From: Dictyocoela muelleri | Taxonomy: Eukaryota; Microsporidia | DNA length: 11,516 bases | Assembly (NCBI GenBank): GCA_016256075.1 | Contig: SDVU01000661.1 | Location: 1 to 11,516 of the forward strand | Direction of reading: 5' to 3' | Shown here: in pieces, positions 1 through 7,461 of the stretch | How the letters are laid out: each line of letters begins with the position of its first letter | How positions within the stretch are numbered: the first letter of the stretch is position 1 | Notes under the pieces: model-generated | Databases searched by the model: none | The model's input: the letters and a program-made list of their open reading frames with translations, nothing else | What the model was told of the DNA's origin: nothing | Position numbers and translations under genes: made by a program

Positions 1-490
1 TGTATTTATTTTCTATATTTGAAAAGATAAAATTAGATTTACAAAAAATGAATGTTTTTTATATTGTGTCGACATGATACGGCCACATTGCATATTTTGA
101 AAATATATCCAGTTAATTTGTTTTAAAGTTTGCTCCTCTTGCTGTATCTGCTTTCCAAGTAATTTTTTTGCTTATATAAATTTGCGTAAAAATTTATGTA
201 TAAATACATTTTTTAGAAAATTGTCGGTAATTTATATATAGAAAAACGGATTCATAAAAGTTAAGCGTAAAAAACAACGTTTGCGTAAAAAACGCCACCA
301 AGAAAATTAGAAATAAATTATATTAAGAACGCACTTTATAATATAACACGACTATTACCCCTTTTGTTCTTATTACGGTCATATTGTGCACAATAAAATG
401 TATATTTGATTTATTTATTATAGATTTTACGTAAAATCCTCCTTTTTTAATGTCGTAAAAACCTCCATCTACTATATATATATATATATA
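1..490. other. AT-rich intergenic DNA, no gene recognised
   Basis: I see no coding region, RNA gene or transposon protein in this stretch. It holds five same-strand copies of the motif CGTAAAA (about 185, 266, 284, 430 and 454), three of them as GCGTAAAAA. It also holds a perfect 16-bp palindrome, GATTTTAC/GTAAAATC, at 423-438. The last 16 or so bases are a TA dinucleotide run that abuts the Tigger element. Because that element targets TA, the run is probably the pre-insertion target, perhaps the AT tail of SINE copy A, which lies on the far side of the element. That last point is inference. Confidence 0.5.
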
Positions 491-890
491 TAGTGCTCCT
501 TCCGTTTACCGGATTTCAAGTTTACCCAAAAAATACTTTTCCGGTATTAAAGAATTATCGGAATGAAATTAATAAAAAATTTAATTTAATTGGGATGATT
601 TACTTCTACTTTCAGAGAATCCCTAGAAGATTTATGGGACGCTTAGCTTTATTGTTTATTATTTTTTTGAAAAAATAAATCCATTCTTAATGCTCTGGAT
701 AATACTTCAAGAGATAATTTTCAAGATCATCAACGAGGTTAAATGCCTCAAGATGTGTCAATGAAAGTTTTTATTTTGTAAATTTAATTGAACATGTTGC
801 CTCTTCTTCTGATTCATCTTTTTCTTCAAGTTTTGATGAGGCTCTATCCTTCTTTACTTTGTGTATGAATACTGTTTCATCAATGTTAAA

Positions 891-935
891 ATCAAAGGCA
901 GAATAATCAAAGGCAGAATAATCAAGGGCAGAATA
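891..935. repeat. 15-bp tandem triplication inside the Tigger relic
   Basis: Three consecutive 15-bp units (ATCAAAGGCAGAATA twice, then one with a single A-to-G change) lie in the C-terminal part of the Tigger relic. The unit length is a multiple of three, and on the minus strand in the local open frame each unit reads as the five residues I-I-L-P-L. Replication slippage is the simplest explanation. Near-identity of the units means the expansion is younger than most decay in the surrounding relic. Confidence 0.85.
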
Positions 936-1205
936 ATAAACTCAGAAGTGACTTCATTTTCAATAATCTTACTCTTTCGCAATATTCTTGAATTGCATTA
1001 TGCAACTTTAAAAAAATTCACTATAGTATCAACCGTAACATTACATGTGGATTCGAGGATTAGTTTTAATAAATCGACCAATTTATACTTTTTGACGCAC
1101 TCATAAAATTTTAGCTATGCATTAGCGTCTATCATATGATTAATCCTGATGTTTAGACTTCTTTTATAAAGCGTTTAAAAGACTTGATGAGTCTTTGGTC
1201 AGAGG

Positions 1206-1665
1206 CAGTGTTTCACAACCTTTTTTAGCTCATGCCCCCCATATTCAAAAAAAATTGTGTCTGCCCCCCCCCCTAGCCGAAAAATTTGTGTTTGTTCCAC
1301 CATAGTTATAATAATTTTGTGTTTGTTTCCCATAGCCGAAAAAATTTTGTGTTCGTTCCCCATATTTAGAAAAATTGGGTATTTACTAAAAAAAAGTTTA
1401 ATTATTTTTATTGATTTAAGTAATTAATAGATAAAAAAAATTAAAATAATTATTTAATGAGTCGATTGATTCTGATGCTTGTTACAGGTTGATTTTATAT
1501 TAGGTTTAAAGTTCGTAAGTTTAAGCTAAATCCATGAAATTAAATAGCTACTTTCTCTTCTTGAAAATCCAAACCACCCCGCCCGAAAATCATAATTGCC
1601 CCCCCCCTTTGGAAATCCAAATGTCCCCCTTAATTGGGGCGTAGGCCACATGTAGGGAAACACTG
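1206..1665. mobile_element. Non-autonomous hAT-type MITE (460 bp) inserted in Tigger
   Basis: The ends are CAGTGTTTCACAAC on the left and, read inward from the right, CAGTGTTTCCCTAC. This is the typical terminal repeat of a large hAT group. The flanks are GTCAGAGG (1198-1205) and GTCCAGAGG (1666-1674), a hAT-length 8-bp target duplication with one added base. C-run and G-run subterminal blocks and a run of about 31-bp repeats (1240-1383) lie inside. No coding capacity is seen. It lies within the conserved 'QPLDQ' region of the Tigger transposase, so it is younger than that element. Confidence 0.88.
1240..1383. repeat. About 31-bp subterminal tandem repeats in the hAT MITE
   Basis: Four to five degenerate units of about 31 bp follow the pattern CATAGCCGAAAAAATT, then TTGTGTTTGTTCCC. 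They recur near 1240, 1271, 1300, 1331 and 1361. The first unit carries an expanded C-run. Short clustered subterminal repeats are commonly transposase-binding sites in hAT elements; that role here is inferred from position only. Confidence 0.75.
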
Positions 1666-2770
1666 GTCCAGAGGTTGTATCATAGAGATAAGCCCAGGAG
1701 GAGAATTAAGGCAATTTAATATTGTTGTATTGAACACCTACAGGATGTACGGATACGTTTTCTGAGGTCCATAAGATTCTACTTCCGGCCTTTTTAATGT
1801 TTTCGTTAAGTTCACTAAGCCGATTTTTGAAAATCACAAGGTTCATCTAAGCCTTTTTATTCGATTTGTATGTTTTGAATACAACTCCGATCTAGGTTTT
1901 CAAAACCCGATGTAGATTTGTTTTTCTTATTAATAGTGGAATTAATTTCTCACCAGCCATGCTCAAAAAACAATATCGTAACGCGTTCTTTGGAAACTTA
2001 CCGCTTATTTTATGTTCGCTTTTTGAACAAAGAGTCTGGATAGGCGTACACTTGAAGAAAAATCCAGTTTCTACACAATTAAATGCGTTTTGTGGTTCAA
2101 ATTTTGCTAGCCTCATTTTATTATCCATTCTTTTAAAGACTCAATAAAGTCTTTATCTACTAAATTGGCCTCTCCTTTTATAAATCTACTTGAAATATTA
2201 TGACGAGCTTTGAACTTCTGAATGTAGTCATTTGATGCTTTAAACCCTTCAATATTGTGGATTCTGACCAGATCAAAAGCCATGTCTTGAAGGGTAATAT
2301 CTTAGATAGTACAATCCCTCTTTCTAATTAGATTAAGCCACTCAAATAGTTGTGAGTCAAATACCTGTGTGGTAAAATGTTTGTTTGTTCTTTTACTAGC
2401 TTCATTGCTGATTTTTCTTTATCATCTGCGATTCTTTTATAATGTCATTGATCGTTAATAGTGGTGTGATGAACTTATCACTTAATTCTCTTTGTAAATA
2501 CCGAGGGTTTGTTTGATGAAACTCGACTATCTCTTTTTTTTGTTTATACTTATTCTTTTTCTCTTCTTTTTTATCAAAAATTTCTTTCATGTTAAAATTA
2601 AAAAAAATAAAAATGAATCCAGTTTAAAAAATGAATGAATCCGTTATTTATAGTCAAGTGAACAGTGCCAAATCAACTCTAAATTGTAGAATTTAGCAAA
2701 TAAATCCGATATATAAGAGGTTCCGCTATTCAGAGAGTCCGATAAAGAGTGGGTCACTGTATATATAAAC

Positions 2771-3220
2771 ATATTACATGTTAACAACATCCATACCTCC
2801 CCAGACAGTGATTTGTCTCCTACCATAGTCTTTAGATCTTTAGTTCTCCCTGTTCACGTATACGTCATTCATAAGATACACAGAAGCTTAGGTGTATTCA
2901 TGATTTTGATATCTTTTAATAACTCAGCAGGATATGAGTATTTAGGCTGTTGCATGGTTTACCTTTTTCGCATCTTTTTGCATAGATACGTCTCCGCAGT
3001 CATCATAGCAGCTACATGAGTCTCTTCTGCTTAATTTCCATATTAGACAAAGTCTTAATTAGCCATACTACACTCAACAACTGTATATTAATACTATAGT
3101 TATATACTTATTGATCGCATAATGTCAACCCTATTCATTTACTAAAGTGAAGTCAGCGGGATTACAACTCCGATGCATAATTTTTACATTCAAGAGTGTA
3201 AATACTATGCATTCTTGCAA
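2771..3220 (-). repeat. tRNA-headed SINE, copy A (about 450 bp, minus strand)
   Basis: Read on the minus strand this aligns along its length with copies B, C and D. The degenerate tRNA-like head shares TTTACACTCTTGAATGTAAA with copy B. Then come a weakened B box (GGAGTTGTAATCCCGCTGAC), the conserved body (GCGATCAATAAGTATATAACT, TTAATATACAGTTGTT, GTATGGCTAATTAAGACTT), then CCTGCTGAGTTATT, TAAAGATCTAAAGACTATGG and finally GTATGGATGTTGTTAACATG. It has no polyA tail; it fades into TA-rich sequence next to the Tigger terminus. The A box is badly worn, so this is an old copy. Confidence 0.82.
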
Positions 3221-3285
3221 GTTACCGATTTTAGGAGATGTGTTGGAACATATTTAATATATAAATAATTGTATATTATTTGCCG

Positions 3286-3367
3286 TCCGCGAATTTTTTT
3301 ACTTTGACCGGTCCGAGAATTTTTTTTACACTGTGACCGGGCCGTAAAAAAAGGTTAGAGATCACTG
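3286..3367 (-). mobile_element. Solo hAT-type terminus with subterminal repeats
   Basis: Read on the minus strand, the outer end at 3367 starts CAGTGATCTCTAACC, followed by a T-run and ACGGCCCGGTCACAG, a classic hAT terminal arrangement. Two tandem subterminal units of about 27 bp follow (TCCGCGAATTTTTTTAC...GACCGG and TCCGAGAATTTTTTTTAC...GACCGG). I did not find the matching opposite end, so the inner boundary is arbitrary. The rest of the element may be deleted or may extend under SINE copy A. Confidence 0.65.
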
Positions 3368-3696
3368 ACATGATTATAAATTTTACAAGGATTCAAATTT
3401 ATCTGATCAAACATTGTAAATGTGTTTTTGGTTTAATTGCAAAATAATCTCGCAAATTATTTTTTTTATAAAAAAATGTTAAAGCTTCTATGAATTATAA
3501 CAGGAAGTGATTAAAAGTGTTTTGGTTTAAAAATAATTTTTAAAAAGATATTGTTTTTACTATTTATTAATTAATTTAGTGAAGTTTGGTTATGCACACA
3601 TTACTGAATTGAATATATAAATATGTTATACCACAGAATTTATCACTAATATTTACCAATAAATATAATTAGCAAATATTTTTAGTTCATTATAAA
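3368..3696. other. AT-rich spacer, nothing recognised
   Basis: This interval between two hAT termini carries no open frame of note, RNA box, tandem array or terminal repeat that I can see. Its last 8 bp, ATTATAAA, are the left candidate target duplication of the following hAT element. Confidence 0.5.
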
Positions 3697-5391
3697 TAGG
3701 GCCCGGTAAAATGCCGGCACCAGGCAAAATTTCAAAAACCGGGCATTTTCAATTTTTTTTAAAAAACCGGGTTTTTGGTACCGGTTTTTTGAGCCCCTAT
3801 AAATGAATAATTTTTCGTCTTACAGTGCACTCAATAAATTAATTTCGGGAAACAAAATGCTGAAGATAACTAACAATGAGCTGATATGGTATGCCTTGCA
3901 ATAAAAGTTTAAAATATTCACCAAAAAAAGGTAAAAAATCTGTGAAAAGACATCTTAAATCACCAACCCATGTTGAAAATGAAAATCGAGTAGGAGCTAA
4001 AAATACTCTTGAAAAAACATTTCCTATTACAGTTTTAAATAAGACTTTTAGTCAGCGGTTAGTTGAAGCACTTACTTCGGCAAACATACTGCTTTTTAAA
4101 TTACAAGATACAACTTTTAAAAAAATTTGCAAGATTTTACAGGTAAAACTATACATGATGCATCTTATTACATGAAGTTATTGAGAAAATTACTGAAAAG
4201 AATAAAAGAAGAAATCCACGTAAAGCTTAAGAAAGAAGATATATTTTTGTAATTTTACGAAACAACCGACGCAAATGGAAGATATATTTTGAACATTCCA
4301 TGTGGTTTATGTAGTGAAACGAAAAGTTGAACTGTCTATTTACTGTGTATTGTTGAGCTTGAAAAAACTTAGATCGAAATGGGAGTCCGGAAATAATGAA
4401 TCTAATAATTGAGTCGCAAGGAGGCAAAAAAATTGAAAAACTCCGATTAATTATTTCTGATGCTGCTCCATATTCGGTGAAAGTTTTTAAGGGTCTAAAG
4501 TGTATTTTTCCTGATCTAAAACATGTAACATGTTTGGCTAACATGTTGCATAGACTCTGCGAAAAAATATGAGATATTTCACCACTATCTAATTTTATCA
4601 GCTCAGAAATAAAACAAATTCTATTAAAGAACAAAGATAAACAGACTTTATTTAGTAATGTTACTAATTTAAAAATCCCGAAAATTTTATAAAAACGAGG
4701 TGGGTACATGGTTTAATTTTATGTCTGAAATTATTGTGAAAAATGATTTATACAAGTTGTTCTTGATTAAGCTAGCAGGAGAAATACCGAACTATGTGGG
4801 GGTTTTAAGTACTTTTCAAGCTTCTGATTTTCTTGTTGAACTTAATGAATTAAAAATACGACTTTTCTTAGTAATTCAATTTTAGAACTTGAAAAACATG
4901 ATTTATCTACACTTAGTCAAATAAACTTGCTTAAAGAAGTTAGACAGTCTCTATTTAATTTAGATATGAAAGAAAAATATGACACTATGTTGCACAAAAA
5001 TCCTGATTCGAGCCTTTTTCTTATTTAAACAGCATAACAGCCAGTAAATCAAATAATACCATTTATATGTCCCGCTTACGACTGTTTATGTCGAAAGAAG
5101 CTTTAGTAAGATGAATAATATACTGGATGATCTTAGAAGAAGCATGACAGTAAACAAACAAGAAATTCTCATTGCTTCATACTTTATAAAAATTAATTTT
5201 TGATTTAAATCAAGTTTACCACATATTAGAATTTAATTTTTTAAATAAAGATTTTAATTTTTAAACTTGTAAATGTTAAGTTCTATAAAAAACTGGGCAA
5301 AGGTTTGGAAAAAAACAGACAAAGAGCCATAAAAAAACCGGGCAAACACCGGACAAATTAAGAAAAAAAACGGGCATTTTACCGGACCCTA
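3697..5391 (+). mobile_element. hAT DNA transposon with both termini, decayed (1695 bp)
   Basis: The left end is TAGGGCCCGGTAAAATGCCG. The right end read inward is TAGGGTCCGGTAAAATGCCC. These match at 18 of 20 positions, a clear terminal inverted repeat. Subterminal CCGGGCATTTT, AACCGGG and ACCGG motifs are repeated inside both ends. The flanking octamers ATTATAAA and GTCATAAG agree at 5 of 8 positions, including the T2 and A7 favoured in hAT target duplications, so an old duplication is plausible but not secure. The transposase relic lies on the plus strand within. The ends are better conserved than the coding part. Confidence 0.87.
3888..5203 (+). pseudogene. hAT transposase pseudogene (zinc finger to C-terminal dimerisation domain)
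   Basis: The order of parts follows hAT transposases. An N-terminal BED-like finger appears as MPCNKSLKYSPKKGKKS ... HLKSPTH (about 3888-3970). Next are SQRLVEALTSANILLFKLQD (about 4051) and a catalytic-core start reading ETTDANGRYILNIPCG (about 4258-4310). The central block is LIISDAAPYSVKVFKGLKC (about 4445-4505), followed by FPDLKHVTCLANMLHRLCEK (about 4507-4566). The last part is the dimerisation block MNNILDDLRRSMTVNKQEIL running to a stop at 5201-5203. The span equals about 440 codons, shorter than a typical full hAT transposase. Several frame changes and internal stops separate the blocks, so it is inactive. The fragmentary open frames in this span on either strand are by-products, not genes. 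Confidence 0.86.
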
Positions 5392-6067
5392 GTCATAAGC
5401 AATTTCATCAATATATTTTTTAGTCGAACCATAAAGGGTGTTTTTTTTAAAAAAAGGTTTTGTATGCAAAACTGATAAGAAAATTAGTAAAAAAACTGGA
5501 TATTTACAAATATAGAAGATTATAAATAACTGAAGACATACTTTGAATTATATTGTCAAAATACTCTTTACAAATAAATTTTTTCTTGGTATTATCTATC
5601 CTCATTATATTTTTTATTTTCGGAAACGAAGGTTCCGAAATAAAAAATATACTAAAAATAGATGATACTATGAAAAAATTTATACTTAAATAGTATTTTG
5701 ACTATATACTTCTAACATGTTTTCAGTTTTTCATAAGCTTCTATATTTGTAAATACCCAGGCGTATCAAGTAAGTATTCAGTACCGAAACTTCTTAATTA
5801 TTTACAAAATATCAAATATTAATTGATACTAAGGTATATTTTTTATATCATATAAGAACTTCCACTGGTTATAAGCAGCTTATTTATTATAACGAATTAT
5901 AGAGTTTAAAATAAAATCGGATTTCCAAGAGCTCACTTGTTTGAAGAGCTACTGGCCTGTTTGAATAGTGCTCGCTAAAATTTTATATTAAAACCCCTAA
6001 AATTTTACAAATAAGAACTTTATGTCTCAGACCAGTTAGTAACAAGTTTCTTAAGATTTATTTAATG
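5392..6067. other. Gene-free interval holding a palindromic MITE
   Basis: Apart from the 265-bp palindrome at 5496-5760, I see no coding sequence. Near 5928-5965 a short direct repeat recurs (AAGAGCTCACTTGTTTG, then AAGAGCTACTGGCCTGTTTG). The block TAAGCTCACTTATTT inside the foldback element near 7493 resembles it weakly. The remainder is plain AT-rich DNA up to the head of SINE copy B. Confidence 0.5.
5496..5760. mobile_element. 265-bp palindromic MITE / foldback element
   Basis: The whole unit is one imperfect inverted repeat with almost no loop. The left end CTGGATATTTACAAATATAG matches the right end read inward, CTGGGTATTTACAAATATAG, at 19 of 20 positions. Pairing continues (CTGAAGACAT with CTGAAAACAT, GTCAAAATACTCTTTA with GTCAAAATACTATTTA) to the centre TTTCGGAA-ACGAAGG-TTCCGAAA at 5618-5640. 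It has no coding capacity. The superfamily is unresolved because no convincing target duplication is visible. Tc1/mariner-type MITEs often look like this, but that is only a resemblance. Confidence 0.82.
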
Positions 6068-6469
6068 GGCCAGATAGCTAAATAGTTTACACTCTTGAAT
6101 GTAAAGTATCTAGGTTCGAATCTCACCGACGTCACTATTTAATAAATAATGTGTGAATTCGATTAAGCGGTCAAAAACAAAAGAAATTAGTATTAATATA
6201 CAGCTGTTCTAGTGTGATATAGCTGATTAAGAGTTGGTATAACATGACAATAAAGTAGAAAGACTTTCCCAAGTGTTGAGATGAGTGCGGCGTCGCATCT
6301 TGGCAAAATAAGCAATTAAAAATTAATTTTTTTTGAAAAGCCACTAATTACCTGTCCCTGCTGAGTCATCGATAAACGTAAATTGCATATACAACAGGGC
6401 TTCTTGGTAGATTAGTAAGTTAACTATTATCGAACCAGCTAGAACAAAAGGTCTCAGATCCCCGATAGG
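6068..6469 (+). repeat. tRNA-headed SINE, copy B, 5' part (split by foldback element)
   Basis: The head reads GGCCAGATAGCTAAATAGTT (worn A box) and then GGTTCGAATCTC near 6113 (good B box for RNA polymerase III). The body matches the other copies: GACGTCACTATTTAATAAAT, ATTAAGCGGTCAAAAAC, ATTAATATACAGCTGTTC, GTGTGATATAGCTGATTAAG, then CCCTGCTGAGTCATCGAT. The copy is interrupted at 6470-6478 by the foldback element and resumes after 7846. Both parts together give about 445 bp, the same as copies A and C. It must therefore have been in place before the foldback element inserted. Confidence 0.85.
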
Positions 6470-6478
6470 CGACAACTC
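6470..6478. repeat. Left 9-bp target-site duplication (CGACAACTC)
   Basis: CGACAACTC occurs here and again at 7847-7855, directly outside both ends of the foldback element. SINE copies A and C have a single equivalent at this point (GACAAATC and GAAAACTC). This supports duplication of SINE sequence on insertion. Confidence 0.85.
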
Positions 6479-6866
6479 GTTACTAACTCGCTTTGGGGCC
6501 GCGAGAAATTTGATATTTAATAAACCAATATAATAACCGATATACCAAATTTTCTACTGTTAAATAATACCAGATTAGTTTTTTAAAATCAATGAAATAT
6601 TTACACTTTTTCCTAATTTGGAAGAGCTAAATTAAGAAAAGGTATAAATATTTGATTATTTTGTAAAAATAATCCGGGATTATTTAACAGCAGAATATTT
6701 TGTATATCGGTTATTATTTCGGTTTATTTCCATCTTAAATTTCTCGACGACGCCAAAGAGAATGACAAGTAAAACACCTATATAAAAAAATAAGTTAAAA
6801 TTACTTATTAAATCTATTTAAGTAAGCGAGCTTATAAAAAAGTAGATAAATTTCAAGGTTCAGTAG

Positions 6867-6924
6867 CGATAGTCAGAATTCCCGATAGTCAGAATTTTCG
6901 ATAGTCAGAATTCCGAATGGTCAG
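6867..6924 (-). repeat. 16-bp repeat array, left arm (about 3.6 units)
   Basis: Units of CGATAGTCAGAATTCC at 6867, 6883 and 6899, then a partial unit, are the reverse complement of the array at 7271-7376. They lie at the mirrored place in the left arm of the foldback element and are more worn than those on the right. Confidence 0.85.
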
Positions 6925-7040
6925 AAAAAAGATTTTTAGATATTGCTTTAAAATTTGCACATCGAATAGGTTTTTTGCGAATTTTTTTCTCCATAAATAA
7001 TATTTTTTTACATTTTAAAAAGATCTAAAATAAAAAAACG

Positions 7041-7275
7041 ATTTTTATGGTAAGAAAAATTTACAAAATATCTCTTGGTGGGAGGATTTTAAAGCAAGAT
7101 ATAAGAATTTTTTCTGACTATTAATAATTCTGACTATCGGTAATTCTTACTATCGGGAAGAGACCAAAAAATTATTTAAAAAAAACATTTTTATATGGAG
7201 GGAGAATTTTGTAGAGAATATCTTCGATGGGGGGTTTTTAAGCAATATCTTAAAATTTCATTTTTTTTCTGACTA
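7041..7275. repeat. About 150-bp direct duplication in the foldback core
   Basis: Two diverged copies run in the same direction. Each goes from ATTTTTATGG (7041) or ATTTTTATATGG (7187) through 'AAATATCTCTTGG' or 'GAATATCTTCGATGG' and 'TTTTAAAGCAAGATAT' or 'TTTTTAAGCAATATCT', ending in TTTTTTCTGACTAT with attached 16-bp units. The left arm of the element has one inverted counterpart (6925-6955, AGATATTGCTTTAAAAT). The duplication therefore affects the right half only and makes the two halves unequal. Confidence 0.68.
7116..7157 (+). repeat. Short degenerate block of the 16-bp repeat
   Basis: Two and a half units (GACTATTAATAATTCT, GACTATCGGTAATTCT, TACTATCGGG) are related to the main array at 7271-7376. 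They end the first copy of the roughly 150-bp duplication. Confidence 0.8.
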
Positions 7276-7376
7276 TCGGGAATTCTGACTATCGGGAATT
7301 CCGACTATCGGGAATTCTGACTATCGGGAATTCCGACTATCGGGAATTCTGACTATCGGGAATTCTGACTATCGGG
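7271..7376 (+). repeat. 16-bp tandem array, GACTATCGGGAATTCY (6.6 units)
   Basis: Six full units at 7271, 7287, 7303, 7319, 7335 and 7351 are identical except for a C/T at the last base; a partial seventh follows. Each unit contains the palindrome GAATTC. The units are far more alike than the arms around them. Recent slippage or unequal exchange has probably renewed this array. FB-type foldback elements are known to carry short tandem repeats in their arms. Confidence 0.92.
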
Positions 7377-7398
7377 AAGACACCAAATTTCAAATGCC

Positions 7399-7461
7399 CA
7401 CATCATTTTACACAATGATTATATCTTATGAACAATCATATTTTCAGTCTAAAATGATGTG
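7399..7461. repeat. 63-bp hairpin insertion in the right arm
   Basis: CACATCATTTTA (7399-7410) and TAAAATGATGTG (7450-7461) form a perfect 12-bp inverted repeat. ATGATT and AATCAT inside add a second stem. The left arm of the foldback element has no counterpart here, so this is an extra small inverted-repeat insertion or a local rearrangement. Confidence 0.65.

Larger units (their letters stand above)
690..2590 (-). pseudogene. Tigger/pogo transposase pseudogene (CENP-B HTH + DDE), interrupted by a hAT MITE
   Basis: Reading down the minus strand from an ATG at 2590, the parts come in the family's order. First is a helix-turn-helix (KKEIVEFHQTNPRYLQREL ... LTINDIIKES). Then a CENP-B-type DNA-binding domain at about 2380-2140 (VFDSQLFEWL, DMAFDLVRIHNIEGFKASND). 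Then the first catalytic block at about 2085 (NCVETGFFFKC, where the family has N-DETGLFFK, so the Asp is now Val). The second block at about 1770 reads SENVSVHP where the family has DNCPAHP. The 'QPLDQ..IKSFKR' block is split by the MITE (1206-1665). The C-terminal tail includes DLLKLILESTCNVT at about 1065, an acidic stretch at about 805 and THLEAFNLVDDLENYL at about 740. Total length without the MITE is about 475 codons, within the usual Tigger range. The reading frame shifts several times and has many internal stops, so it cannot be translated whole. Confidence 0.87.
491..2759 (-). mobile_element. pogo/Tigger DNA transposon (Tc1/mariner superfamily), near full length, decayed
   Basis: Both ends can be seen. 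The right end, read on the minus strand, starts CAGTGACCCACTCTTTATCGG, of which the first 20 bases are the pogo-type terminal inverted repeat. The left end starts TAGTGCTCC followed by GTTTACCGGA, an imperfect match. TA dinucleotides lie directly outside both ends, as expected for Tc1/mariner insertion. Subterminal text such as 'ATAGCGGAACCTC' and repeated 'ATCGGAT' is also Tigger-like. The element is 2269 bp. Removing the 460-bp MITE at 1206-1665 and its duplicated target leaves about 1.8 kb, a normal size for a simple pogo element. The transposase is on the minus strand. The element lies 11 bp from SINE copy A and may have inserted in that SINE's AT tail. Known from the family: cut-and-paste transposition with TA target duplication. 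Inferred: immobile today. Confidence 0.88.

Noticed and set aside
1-165. Open minus-strand frame of about 54 codons (contains QIQQEEQTLKQINWIYFQN)
   Set aside because: It looks slightly protein-like but has no start in the window, matches nothing I know, and is too short to claim as a gene.
493-678. 61-residue plus-strand reading frame
   Set aside because: It is inside the left end of the Tigger element, begins in the terminal repeat and has no recognisable product.
1959-2147. 62-residue plus-strand reading frame
   Set aside because: It is the complement of the Tigger ETGFFFK region and has no independent support.
2644-3019. Two short reading frames across the Tigger end and SINE A
   Set aside because: They coincide with terminal repeat and SINE body sequence and are not conserved in SINE copies B and C.
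4227-4709. 160-residue minus-strand reading frame
   Set aside because: It is antisense to the hAT transposase relic, whose plus-strand motifs are clear.
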